A stretch of DNA of 32,475 nucleotides from Chara braunii (GCA_003427395.1 BFEA01000476.1:1010376-1042850); one strand, 5' to 3'. Counted from the first letter of the stretch, positions 20,786 to 32,357 are shown. Made by a program: numbers and translations. The notes: generated by a model from the letters alone, not told the origin.

Positions 20786-23065
20786 GAGGATGACCCTCAA
20801 GGGATCAAGTTGAATCTAGTCCTGAACTTGAATAAAACGATCAAGAGGACCTGTAACACATGACAGGTCAATGCCCCAGGCTAAACCTATAAGTCCATGG
20901 AGAACAATCTTCATATCATGATCTTACCCAAATCATCCTAGTTAACTATATCTAAGCCTACCCCTAAGCAAGTGCCCAAAGAAAGGTACACCCATGGCAA
21001 AATCTCCCCTTAGTAATTGGCAACAATAATACTCGTAAAAATCAAATGCATCATACTCAGGCTAGTCAATTATCAGAAACATATACAACTACCTCACAAT
21101 GATAAGTTTATATCATCAGGTATATGTCATGATTAAAGATGGAATCATCAACCAATAACATTCTCAGACATAATAACAATAAGAGTATCATACTTTTACT
21201 CCCCAACTTTGACAGAAGTATACTGTGGCGAGGGGCAGTGTAATTCTTTTTTAGACTAGATAACATTTTAAACCCCTTAGCCCCGCCCAAGGATTAAGCC
21301 TCAATTTTGCTCCCTCTGATTCTAGCATTCGTTCCTCGCAGACCTCTGCCGACAAAGGAAACAACCTCATCATACATACTTTGGGATGTACGGTCCCGTC
21401 CTATGTCGGCGAACTCACTTGTCACAAGGAACGTTGGGGATTCACCCCCTACCTTTCTGTGGCATATAGTAGTTGCTTCCCTCATAGACCAAGTCTAACA
21501 AGGCCCAAACACTTTCCTCATTTACAGTAGTAGTTTAGTTATTTTATCACAGGAGATACAACAACAGCACCCCACTTTGGACCAGGAACATAGTTCCGGC
21601 GTGAGTCTCACGACGACTTACAAGACAATCTATAACTTCTTCAAAACTATCTTTCAGGGAAACAATAACATAGGATTGCAACCTTCCTTAGGGCAGGCCT
21701 TGCACATCGACCACTCCATAAGACAATCCTTCATCAAAGGAAGCGGTCACTCCATTCACCTCTGAATCCGCATCACACGTGGATTCTGCGCAATGTTTCT
21801 ACCTCTCCTTGAGGAGCAATCCAAACATATAGATCCAATAAACATCCATAAATCGAATAGCTGGACTTGAGACACTCATATAAATCCTTACAGATTGATA
21901 GGTTCAAGCAAGTACTCCAGATAAGTAACCTATGTGAATATCACCAAAGGGATAAACATCAAGCAAAACGACATCATGCATATAGCCTCACATAAATAGA
22001 CATAAAACAAACTTACTCACAATAAAATCTGACATATATGAATAAATTTAACATATAACTCAAAAGAAAATCCATGAGAAAAATAGTCTCAAGTCCTTAG
22101 TTCAAATTCCATATAGATTCAAGTGGATGGTCCAAACCTGAAAAGGTACAAGCGGAGGTCTAACACTATCTACATCTCATCGTCCTTGCGAAAGTAAACG
22201 AGATAACCTAATTGTTAGCCCCTTCACTGTCACTCTTACTGCCTCTAGGGTCAGATACCACTTTTGTAGAGAAGATGTCATACAGATCTATTATCTTTCA
22301 TGGTTATATAGATTGATCAACCGCTTAGGATCCAGACTCAAACATCTAAGTCCATACTCATAATATGTTTCAGTTTTCCTTAACCTACCTCTCCTCAAAG
22401 CACACAGACGACTTCAAACCTGACACCTAGGAGAGGATCCATACCTTCAACTCTTGACAGAGGAATATTATCTCACTCATCCTTAGCTCCATTCTGATGC
22501 AATCGTATTATGATGCTTTCCCCATCACTCAGATGACTCTTATGTCAGTCAAAAAGAGTACATCATAGGGCTAACTCTCACAATACTAGCCATGCTTAAC
22601 CTTAGCCACGTCAAGTACGCAAAGCACCGCCCAGACCTGCCAACTATCGAATCAGAAGGGTTATCAATCCCAAATACCATCATGTCAGTCAAAGTCGGTG
22701 AACGCAGAATCAAAATACTTATCACCATCGAGTCACCCATACCACATTAATCAAAATCAGGTCGCATCAATCAAAACCACATCGCACAATTAATCCTTAC
22801 TTCATGCTTTACCCTTTACCGCCTGCAACCAATCACTCCGTCCAAGCCAAGCCATAAAGCAGAATGGTTATTTCTCCTGAGTCATCATCCTGCCTCAAAC
22901 CTAGGCTCGATCTTTTAGGACTTCTCAGTCTTGCAACATCCCCAACGATAATCATAATATTAACACATCGTTCATACAATCTAACAAAAACTTCTCATTT
23001 GCCTATTTTCTCACTTCCAATACCCGGATGTCGTTCTACCAAGTACAACGGTAGGCAACCGTTGT
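20786..23065 (-). mobile_element. non-coding interior of the C-D LTR element
   Basis: About 2.28 kb between LTR C and the primer site. The first 210 bp match the interiors after A and B, and the rest is unique in this window. The longest frames are short and show no gag, protease, RT, RNase H or integrase motif. Large LTRs around a non-coding interior of this size fit a LARD-type non-autonomous element that depends on proteins from a relative. Confidence 0.7.
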
Positions 23066-23082
23066 CCCCGGCAACGGCGCCA
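23066..23082 (-). other. tRNA-Asp primer binding site
   Basis: The plus strand reads CCCCGGCAACGGCGCCA, which as I recall it equals the 3' end of plant tRNA-Asp (GUC) including CCA. On the minus strand this is TGGCGCCGTTGCCGGGG, two bases from the LTR end (...CGACA-GG). Position, spacing and length are those of a minus-strand LTR retrotransposon primer site. Many plant Ty3/gypsy elements use this tRNA. Confidence 0.88.
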
Positions 23083-23084
23083 CC

Positions 23085-23572
23085 TGTCGAGCGCATCGGT
23101 CCAGCACCGCACGAAGCAGCGCGGGACCCTCCCGGCCGCGTCACGCAGGAGTTGGTCTACACCTTTCGCGAAAATATACATGGAGCTTCCGCAAGCCGCT
23201 CCGGCCGAGTGCGCCAGCCATACCTCTCGCGAGCCACTACGACAGGATAGGGCCTACGCGAGGCACGACTTACCTCTACCTTATGGGAGTTGTCACCTCC
23301 CTTCGGTGGGCGTATCCCCTCTGAGCTACCAATCCACAGTACGAAAGTTGGTCAGTTGCAATCGCAGAGGTGGACCAGCCGAGGGCGTTTCTCGTTCGCT
23401 GTAGCATAGGGGGTACGCGCGGTAATACGCCTCTATCGGACCCGCAGGCGAACCGACATCTCGGGGGGCTGAGGTCCCAAGCGTGACTCGTCGTCGGTCG
23501 ACTAGGACACATCCCACACACCACGTGCACACCACTTTATGAATCACAAAAATAAAATACACACACGCACAC
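23085..23572 (-). mobile_element. LTR copy D (5' LTR of the minus-strand element), truncated
   Basis: It begins at TGTCGAGCGCATCGGTC and follows copy C to the ACACACGCACAC stretch, ending at 23572. Copy C continues for about another kilobase there. The break joins different DNA inside a CA-rich run, so the 5' portion, including any promoter and the outer target duplication, is lost. Confidence 0.8.
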
Positions 23573-23690
23573 CCTCAGGCCTCGGATGGCCGCACCTCGT
23601 CATCGACACTCCACGCCCACTAACTCGCATCTACCGCGCGGAGACCTACGCGCATTTTTTTTCCTCGCACACTCCACTTACCGCATAAAG

Positions 23691-24040
23691 TCGCACTGTC
23701 GCTGTTGACGCCATCCTCCACGCACGTGTGCTTGTCTCGGTCAAACGTACCAAGTCAAAATTACCATATCATTTAATCCTAGTTTAAATCAGAAATAAAT
23801 AAATAAATAAAAATTTGACCGACAATCACACCGGCTCTTCAGTCATCAATAAATAAAATCACGCGCGCCTCAAGTCTGCGCATCCACACACTCTATGCTC
23901 TAGTCAACCTTTCAGCCAGTAGACTGTCGTGACTCACGTGGTCCGAGTCTACTAAAAAATTCCGAATCAAACTTATTTTCTGTCACTTGCAAAAACCAGG
24001 GCGGATATCCTTGTAAGGGTATTCGCGCCGACAGCGTACT
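23691..24040. repeat. dispersed repeat G, copy 2
   Basis: Aligns with 16582-16980 without the 137-bp MITE. An H motif follows at 24425-24490 (GCAAAATGAAAGTGAATCC, then AGAACATGGAAAGGTAC), as it does after copy 1. G and H may therefore be parts of one larger element. Confidence 0.75.
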
Positions 24041-25131
24041 CACACTACATCCCTACCAATATATTCGACTACTTTCACGGCCAAAGCGGTGCTTTTTTTT
24101 TCTGTTATTTTTCTCGTGTGAATCTGACAGCGGTTTTGAAATGCCCGCACTGAGGGCATACTACTACCTCAGGGCATACTCACACGAGGACTAAAAGTTT
24201 AAAAATATTGAGGCATTTGGGTAGGCATGTTTGGGACTTTAGGTCCTCGTCCCGTCCCGGACACTTCGCCTTCGGGCCAAGTTTGCGTAATCACACCAGA
24301 ATAGTGGTTTTTTTTTTTTCTTTTTTTTTTTTTNTTTTTTTTTTTTTTTTCCCGCATGCCAAAATAACGTAANAAACTAGATGGCTTTTTTTTTCTTTCT
24401 TACAACGTACATGGGTCTCCCTGCACTACTCTCCAAGTGTGCAAAATGAAAGTGAATCCACCGCTAGAACATGGAAAGGTACATTGTCATCTGTTTTGTC
24501 TTTTGTTTGGCAGACTGTTTTTATTGTCGACGATTATTTGCAATAAGGTAAGATGGGGGGGAAAAATCAAAAAGTCATTTGAGACCACCTTTAGAGGTGG
24601 TCTAAAAAAAGGTCCTCCCGCGGCCCCGCAGACCGCTGACAAAAGGTTCACCGTTTGAGGCATTTGGCTAGCTAACCTCTCCAGTGTGACCCGAAAATTA
24701 TCTCAAATTTTGGGATTTAAGGTCATTAGGTCCCCCTATGAGTATGCCATCAAAGAATGCATTCGTATGCTATCACGGACAAAACTTTGTTTTTTTATTT
24801 TTTTCTTCTTCTTTGTTGGTGAATCTTACTACTGCGTTGATTTTTTTCGTATGGTATCAGAAAATCAAAATAAAAAAACTTCCTCGAAAATGTCAGGTGC
24901 GACAAAACTTGGCGCACAGGTAAAATCAGGGTCGGCAAAAAGAGGCTCGGAGGTAGTGCTGGTTTAAACCATCTGTACCTCACCTTGCTTGAAATAGCTG
25001 ACGCGGCTCGTTAACGGCCGCTTTGGACGGAGTTCAGGGGAGGAACGACCGGTAATGATTTAAAATAATGATAATAATAATAAAAACCTTCAAAGTAGAA
25101 CCAAACGACAGGAAGAAATGAGTGTGGGCGA
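24041..25131. other. unassigned DNA with ambiguous bases
   Basis: It contains CTCGTGTGA (24113-24121) and its inverted copy TCACACGAG (24180-24188) around a doubled AGGGCATACT. A long T tract has an N at 24334, and another N lies at 24373. An H motif is at 24425-24490. GC words at 24225-24290 faintly recall the end of the hAT-like MITE. No gene is seen. Confidence 0.5.

Positions 25132-25220
<89 letters not shown>
25132..25220. repeat. (GA)n microsatellite
   Basis: A GA run of about 44 units with one AA interruption near 25153. Confidence 0.98.
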
Positions 25221-25222
<2 letters not shown>

Positions 25223-25800
25223 GTTTTATTTCTATGTTTTTCTTTTTTTCTTTTCAGAAGCTCGTTCATTTTATTTTTTTATTTTTTTGGTTTTTGAAAA
25301 ATGAAGCAAACTCCCCTACCGGTAGCTCTAGGCTCGACAAGGCACGGCTTACCGGTTGCGGGTAGCCGGAGGCTCAGACTCAATAGGTGGGTGAGGTACC
25401 GGTGGTTTAAAGCAACTCAAAGCAAACAGCAGGACTCGCGTGACGCTCCATCGTGAGACCTCCTACGCCAATGTTGGGGGAAGTCATGTTGGGACCAGGG
25501 AAGACCCGAAGCAAAACTCGGTTCGGTGGTGGCCTGATGCAAGTTTCATGATCGTCGAAGTCGGGCCCAACCCAAAAGTGCTAGACACAAAGTTTGTGGG
25601 TTTCGGCCAACGGGCGCCATTCTACATTCGAATCCAAATGGACCAGCACCACTCAGATCAGTTGCAAGCAAGCGAACTCTAGCTTGCACTGAGGCATAAT
25701 GTAGCTAGCTAGCTGTGGAGCACAACGTAGGACACGAAGAAGAGGGGGCCACAAAACAAGTGTGGCACTCAAGACCAGTTGGCAGCGTCCCCCCTGGACA
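25221..25800. other. unassigned DNA
   Basis: One plus-strand frame (25440-25682, 80 codons) has ordinary composition but no recognised motif. ACCGGT-containing words recur near 25317, 25350 and 25398. Nothing else is seen. Confidence 0.4.
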
Positions 25801-27275
25801 AACCGGGTGAGTGTCGTCTTCGAGAGGAGAGGGGTAGGAGGCCGAAAGCGGGAAAACGCGGTTGACTAGTGGTACGATCGGGAGGAGAGCGGTGTGGTGT
25901 TGCCAACTGGCAACGAGATAGGGGGGATGGCGCAAAGAGGAAGATAGAGGATGGAGTGAGGAGGATGAGGAAGGAGGGCGGAGGATGGATGGAGGAGGAC
26001 GAGGGAGGAGGACAGGGCGATCGAGGAGGAGGGAGGATGCAGAGAGGAGGAAGAGGGAGGAGACATTGGCCGAAGGAGGAAGGAGGATGGAGGAAGGACA
26101 AGCAAGGAGGAACACCAGGGAGGAAGGAGGAGTGAGCAATAGGATGGACTGAGGAGGACGAGGAAGGAGGGCGGAGGATGGATGGAGGAGGACAAGGGAG
26201 GAGGACAGGGCGATCAAGGAGGAGGGAGGATGCCGAGAGGAGGCGGAGGGAGGAGATATTGGCCGAAGGAGGAGGGAGAATGATGGAGGGAGGATGAAGG
26301 ACGAGCAAGGAGGAACAACAGGAGGGAGGAGACGATGGCGATGGAGGGAGGAGGAGTGAGCAATAAGGTAGTAAGAAGTCTGACACTCAGGGTTTTCTTC
26401 AATTTTTTTTATTTTTTTTTAAGTGATATGATTGATTGATTGATTGTTGCCACAATCATTGCAATTCAGATGCACTCGCTCTTGAGATTCATCTCCTTTT
26501 CTGCATCTTTGCATAAAATATATCCATATTCCTACGCCTGATCCAACCTTTTGGCGAGTGAAAAGGTAAAACTGATGTGGAAGAGTGGAAAAGGGAGGAT
26601 GACACGAAAGAGGGTGGGAAGGATGAGGTGGAAGGGTGGAAAGGGGAGAGGATGACATGAAAGGGGAGGGGGGAAGACAACGACAATGACCATGACAAGG
26701 ACGAGAACGATGACTGTGACAAAGATGGCAATGAAGGAAAATGATAACAAACGAGGAATCGCCGAGGATGATGGACAACGAGTGGGGAGGAGGAGGACGG
26801 AGGAGAAGATGCAGGACGCAAATGATAATGGAGAGAGAAAGATAGAAAACGGAGGTGGATGAAGGGGGAAGAGGACGGCGACGATGCATGGAGGAGGGAG
26901 AATGGACTCGGAGGAGCAAGGAGGGGTGAGGATGGAGGAGGGAATAAAAAACGGCGTAGGACGAAAAGCGAGGAGGCAAGGAGAGAAGGTATCATGCCGA
27001 TCAGGAGAAGTCCGCGATACGTTGCAACGAGGCGCTGTCAACGTGCTCCTGCTCACGATGGAGAAGGACGGCGAAAAACCACAACTATAGAGAGAGGAGG
27101 ATGGAAGCAGAGGAGGGGGCAGGACAAGCAGGATGAATGGAAAATGGAGGATGAAGCGAGGAGGAGGAGGGGGGATGGACTGACGACGAGGAGGAAGGAG
27201 GGCAGAGGATGGATGAAAGAGGACGATGGAGGAGGATGGAGGAAAAAGGATGAGGAAGGCGGACAAGACAAAGTC
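25801..27275. repeat. purine-rich GGA/GAGGA minisatellite region
   Basis: The plus strand is strongly purine-biased (GGAGGA, GGAAGGA) apart from a pyrimidine-rich patch near 26395-26570. A unit of about 193 bp starting GAGGAGGA(T/C)GAGGAAGGAGG occurs at 25958 and 26151. A shorter diverged copy lies near 27186-27270. Long Pro/Ser-rich minus-strand frames (for example 26532-27470) are products of this bias. A TGAT run lies near 26430-26445. Confidence 0.85.
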
Positions 27276-27281
27276 GATCAT

Positions 27282-27283
<2 letters not shown>

Positions 27284-27349
<66 letters not shown>
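27284..27349. repeat. (CT)n microsatellite
   Basis: Pure CT run of 33 units. Strand polarity flips relative to the purine-rich block to its left. Confidence 0.98.
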
Positions 27350-27352
<3 letters not shown>

Positions 27353-27480
27353 CTCCAAACATAACAGAAAAAGGAAGAGAATGAGGTTCTGTTTTTGCCT
27401 CCTGTCCCTCGGTGTTTTGCACATCGGCTCCCGCGTTTTTCGCGAAAGGCGGCTCTCGTCTTTTTCGCAAAAGGTGAGAG

Positions 27481-27975
27481 TCCTTCCGGCCACGTCACGC
27501 AAAAGTTAAACTTCCGACCATGTCACGCAGGAGTTAAAGAAAATCCAAGAGACAACTTCGAGACGACGCATAAATAACCCTGCAAACCGCTGAGACGGGC
27601 GTGGTTGGATTGTCCCTTCACCGCTCTAGCTGGGTGCGCCAACCGTACTTCTCGTGGTCTCCTACAATAGGATAGGTTCCCGCGGGGCACAACTTACCTT
27701 CCCTAAGAGGTTGTCACCACCCTTAGGAGGGTATCTCTACCGAGCTGTTGACCCACGTATGAAAGTCTTTAAATGCAATTGTAAAGGTAAGTCAGTCGAG
27801 GGCGTTTGCTCGTTCGCTACAGTATAGGCACACTTGGTTAAACGACGTCTAAAACCGGACGTCATTCATTTCCTAGGGCGTCGATCTCCTAAGTAGAAGC
27901 GAACGTCGGTCGACCAGGACGGTCTCAACCAAGCGTGAAACCCACAACTCAATCCTAGTCCCTTTACATCTTGTT
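27481..27975 (-). mobile_element. diverged LTR relative (copy F)
   Basis: It follows the LTR order with many differences: CCTTCCGGCCACGTCACGCA, GGGTGCGCCAACCGTACTTCTCG, AATAGGATAGGTTCC, GAGGTTGTCACCACCC, GCGTTTGCTCGTTCGCTACAG, GTCGGTCGACCAGGACG and ATCCTAGTCCC. The start is shuffled: a 28-bp unit (TTCCG(G/A)CCA(C/T)GTCACGCA...) is tandemly duplicated at 27483-27538. It is clearly older than, or from a different subfamily to, copies A-D. Confidence 0.7.
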
Positions 27976-29384
27976 GAAGATAACACAAATAAAATTAATA
28001 CACCAAAGGTCGGATCACTCGAAATCGGTTTAGGTCATGTCGGGGTGAGTGTCAACTGAAGTGGAAACCGTCCTTGATCGTTTTTTTTACTTGATGAGAC
28101 GGTTTGCCAAAATTATTATTCCCGGCCTACATGACCAAATATATATTTATATCGAGGTTTTCGGACGGAGGCCCCCTTTCAACGAAGATTATGAAAATGA
28201 CAACCTAACATCTGATATATGAGCAGATTCGTCGACACACTTACCAAACCCTGCCATGAATGACTTCTACAAGTAAATTTCACTGCTACCATGCAGATCG
28301 AAGTGAGGTTTAACTTTTAACATAAGTTCAGATCTCTCGGTTCGACCTGTCTTTGATAACCTATGTAGCGTGCCCAAGGTGAGGGTTGACTATCAATTTT
28401 TTTGGTTGCTTTGTCCTCCTAGACAATAATTACTCTTTCATTTCCTCGAATGATGAAGTGTCCACCTTCATCATAAAGATACTCGAAGCAATGTCGCAGT
28501 CATTGTTACCACGCAAAAAAAACCGCCATCTTCATTGTCGTCACACTCCCAACCGTCTACTAAGAAGTGGTCTGTGGATACTCGTTCCCCTCGGCTGAGC
28601 ATTAAACTCGGATCTTAGAGGTTGGGTCGTCACCATCGAGTCGACAAAGTACCACCTCCGATAAATTGGGTCCACACCAAGTCGATAAGAGGGCTGATTC
28701 CTAAAGCATACGAACCCCCGTCTTGGATGGTTCTTAGAAAGAGGGGACAATCAAGCCTAAAGGGGAACCGTCCGTCCCATCCTCCCGATCAACTTGGAAA
28801 CTTAGACGAAAGAGAAAGGGGAACTGGCGGGAAATCAAGAAGAAGATGGACATTCGGGACAAAATGGGTAATCCTTTGGGATGAAGGCTAAGTTCATACC
28901 AATTCTCTTCACTCAATTGACTGTCAATTAATTCGTTGTTATGAAAGTCTTTTATTTCATCATACATTTTGTCTGGTTTTCATAACATCCATTAGGTAAA
29001 AATGACGATGAAAAACTGCCCACTCAGGATATCAAGACCTTGCAAATAGATTGTCTTCCACACAATTATTTTTCATACATGCACATCCATTCAATCAAAA
29101 GCAAAAAGAAACATCCACAGTCCACTTCCTAGGTTAGTCATTTCTTATCTACACATTAACATACCTTTCCTTTGCCTTTATGTAGATACGCTAACTGTCA
29201 TACAAACATTGTGGGACCGAGTGCCCTGATCTCCACAAAGCTATTTAATTCACCCACCAACTAAGCTTAATCTATTCTATGTTGTTCTCTTCATAACCCA
29301 ATCGGAGATCACCAAGCCACGTACAAAGTACACTGCTTGCTAGCCATTTTTGACGAGCGAAGGTTCGTAGGAACCAGGTCTTCT
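27976..29384. other. unassigned DNA
   Basis: Moderately AT-rich with no coherent frame, inverted repeat or recognised element. Frames at 28386-28598 and 28622-28891 are short and unremarkable. Confidence 0.5.
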
Positions 29385-31863
29385 GTTTTTTTTGCCCTTC
29401 CATGCCCTGGTTTACCTCCTCCAGTCGACTTTGATGACGTGCTTGAGGTCCATCTTGACTTTGCTTTTAATTTTCACATCTGACAGGGGGCGTTTCTCGA
29501 ACATCGCTATGTTCCTGTCTGCCCAAATGACCTCGCAAATAATACCTCTTGCCATGTGAGCGACATACCCCCAGCCCAACCTCCCACTCATCCTTGTGGG
29601 GAGAAAGCCTAGCAATATCTAGTTCTCATCCCAATCTAGTTGACCTCCTCCGATTTCCCTCCAGTGGTGTTCCCACCACTTCCAGACCCGCTTGGACGCT
29701 GGACATTCCCACCATAAATGCTTGGTGGACTTAAAAAGGCCAGCGACATCTAGCACGACTTAACTCCACCACCACCCCACGGCTCAACAACCAAACAACT
29801 GATGGGTGACGAACTGGGACAGTAGTCATAGTATACTCGCTTGCCGCTTGGCATACTACACAGGGCTTTCCACAAACTTTCAAAACTATCCTTCGATAAC
29901 AGAAGGTTTGCACCCAACACCGTTGTCCACCTGGAAACTGCTACTGAGGCAGGTGTTTTGGTGGTTTTGTTAGCTAAGCTGTAACCTTTTCGTGCGTTAT
30001 ACTAGTCCGTCATAAATGACCGGGGAGTTGCCGCATTGTTTAGGTTCGGTCTATCCCAGCTCCAAGCTAGCAGGTCAATCCGCAGTTGCCTGAGTGTGGA
30101 CCTACCGATCCAGATAAACGTATTGAGTCGGTTCCCAGTTTCCTGTTTTTCTACCACCCGGATTTGGGGCGGATTGCTCCACCGTTGGACTTTGTTATCC
30201 CCTAGGCATCTCAACTTGCTTCTCTGCTCCTCACACTGCCATCTCTCAACTTTCCTGAACCCACTTAGGAAGATCTTTGCCGTCCTCCATACCACATCTC
30301 TTTCCTCTTGATCGTCTGCAGCATACCAAGTGCCTGTTGGGTCGACTTTCTCTAGACCCAGGATATCTAACCAATTATGAGGGATGGCCTCACGTAGCTC
30401 ATTCCAATTGTCTTTCACCCGTTTGAGTCCGGATAGTTGGTTCTTAAGCTCCGTCAGTGGTACCCAGTTGCCAAGCAGGGTGGACCAGATGTCCCGAATC
30501 CTGGCGATACCTCTTTGCATCCAGGCGAGACCGAAGGTGCCTGTAGAGCCATATGCGGGGAAACCAAGTCTTCCCTGCTTGCAGATGCAGGGATTCTTGA
30601 ACAGGTGTTGTGACAACACTTCCTCTTTGGTCTACGGAGGTGTTGGTAACTCAGGAGGCAGGCTCTTCCAAGCTTTCAGAATTGCCCTACAGAATAGCGA
30701 CTTTGGACGTTTCCTTATGAAAGATTCCATGAAGAAGCCGATCCAGACATCCTCTGCTCTGTTGAGGCCCCACTTTCTCATCAGCAGTCTCTTAGTTAGG
30801 AGAACCCAATCCTCCTTGTTTTCTGTCGCTGCTACCTTGCACACCCAGGATCTGAGTTGGACTTGGTTTTTCCGTGCCGGATCCTAGAGTCCCAACCCTC
30901 CTTGTGCGCGAGGGAAGGTGAGGAGTTCCCATGCCACTTTGGTTATGAAACCGTCTTCCTTCTTTGCACAGATTTTCCAGAGGAACGGGCGATTAATCGA
31001 TGCACAGAGCTAAGGATTCCAGCTGCAATTTCCCTTATAGTGCTTACAAACCAGAGTATTGAGAAGAGGGCCACATTTGCCAGTAACGCCCGTCCTATCG
31101 AGGACAGGTGCCAGGCGGACCCCCACAAGTTCAACCTGGATGCGATCCGACTTTGAAGAATTAGACCTTGAGAGGTTATTCTCACTTGCAGGCTGATCAA
31201 TACCCCTAGGAAGCATTCTCTTTCCCCTTCTTCTATCCTTCTCATATCCCATTCCACGCTCGGCTCAAACTGGGCTGGCAACAAATAAGAGGACTTGATC
31301 CAGTTGACGGATGCTTCCGACAATGTAGCGTACTCCTGCATAGTACTTTTCAAGGCTGCCATTGCTGGCACAATATTCTCACACACGGCAAACAGATCAT
31401 CGGTTAGTGCCTTAACTCGCATTCCGCCTTGTCATTCAAACGGAGTCCCTTGATGGACGAATGTTTCCTGATACGACTTAGGAGAACTTCTATTTGAAGC
31501 ACAAACAGCAAGGGGGCCAACAGGTTTTCATGGCGCAGAGATCGCGTCCGTCTCAACGGTTGGGAGAGGTAGCCATTCACCATGACTGCCCAAGTGGAAA
31601 AGGTGTACAGGGCTACCACCCATTTGCAGAAGCCCTCACCTAAACCCATGTGTCTCAGTGTGGTCATGATGAACGTCCACCCCACCTTGTCACACACCTT
31701 CTCCACGTCCAGTAGGATCACTGCTGTCTCAAGGTTCTCCGCTTGTACCACCACGGTTGTTGCAATGTTGTTGAAGATGGATCGTCCTTGAAAAAAGGCT
31801 CCTTGGTCCTTCTCCACCATCTCAGGCAAGTAACGGCCCAGTCTTCTTGCTAAGGTCTTGGCT

Positions 31864-31867
<4 letters not shown>
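29385..31867 (-). mobile_element. second degenerate LINE, different family from the first
   Basis: The minus strand reads through RT, linker and zf-RVT remnants toward a weak A-rich end near 29385. The 5' part is missing and the copy stops at a T49 tract. RT blocks differ strongly from the first LINE, so they are not recent copies of one family. No target-site duplication was found. Confidence 0.8.
29400..31867 (-). pseudogene. LINE ORF2 remnant: RT plus zf-RVT, heavily mutated
   Basis: The RT opens with AKTLARRLGRYLPEMVEKDQG, then FFQGRSIFNNI and LLDVEKVCDKVGWTF (the usual DFEKAYD(R/Q)V(D/N)W block). LAPLLFVLQIE follows. The catalytic block reads ALTDDLFAV where FADD is usual, and lies in another frame that overlaps near 31404-31422. 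Further on are GRALLANVALFSILWF, then KVAWELLTFPRAQGGLGL with a TAG at 30883-30885, RSWVCKVAATENKEDW, a segment at 30619-30002, and a zf-RVT piece STKHLWWECPASKRVWKWW ending near 29412. A one-base shift also lies at the start, next to the T49 tract. The copy is non-functional by several independent lesions. Confidence 0.85.

Positions 31868-31868
<1 letters not shown>

Positions 31869-31917
<49 letters not shown>
31869..31917. repeat. T49 homopolymer (poly(A) on the minus strand)
   Basis: Forty-nine T in a row. On the minus strand this A-tract follows the 31920-32280 sequence and abuts the LINE at an ATCATA that would be the KII of the common YKIIAK RT motif. Either a poly(A)-tailed retroposon lies upstream, or a coding A-run expanded. 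Confidence 0.9.
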
Positions 31918-31922
<5 letters not shown>

Positions 31923-31950
31923 GATCAGAACAGATAGGGAAAATTTGCGA

Positions 31951-32350
31951 AACGCCCCTGAAATTTCCGTTAATTGACGATTTGCCCTCGGACGGCCTAT
32001 TTGTTCTAAATTGCCCCTCTGACAACGACTCAAGTTTCCAAAAAAACCCCGGTATCACTTGGGCCTCGAACATGTTCAATATGCCCCTATCGGTACCGCT
32101 GCCAACTTTTCAATATGCCCCTACCTGTTGGCCGTTGAGGACTTGCACTAGAGTTTGCTATATGCCCCTACCGGTACCATGCATCTTTCCGGTATGCCCC
32201 CATGGCCGTTGTTGGCAGTCGCGGCCGTTCCCCTGGCCCTGGGATGGGAGCTACCGGGGTATATCAGAAATTTGCCCACGTNGGCATCTTTCTGCTGCGC
32301 CCTCCATCGGCCTCCATCGTTTTGCATGGGATTGGGCCTATCTTATGCCC
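31951..32350. repeat. spaced TGCCCC motif array
   Basis: (T/A)(T/A)TGCCC(C)-type words lie at about 31952 (variant ACGCCCC), 31982, 32011, 32081, 32114, 32161, 32193, 32272 and 32344, every 30-80 bp. Several are followed by TA(C/T)CGGTACC. On the minus strand this reads as repeated GGGGCAT or GGGGCAA words. An N lies at 32282. No coding frame is supported. Confidence 0.7.
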
Positions 32351-32357
32351 CCCCCCC

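Noticed and set aside
24225-24350. another copy of the hAT-like MITE end
   Set aside because: Only TGTTTGGGAC and CTTCGGGCCAA match, no CAGGGTTACC terminus is present, and the T tract contains an N.
26532-27470. 312-codon minus-strand open frame
   Set aside because: It runs through the purine-rich minisatellite and the CT run. The Pro/Ser and Arg-Glu repeats come from base composition, and overlapping frames are equally open.
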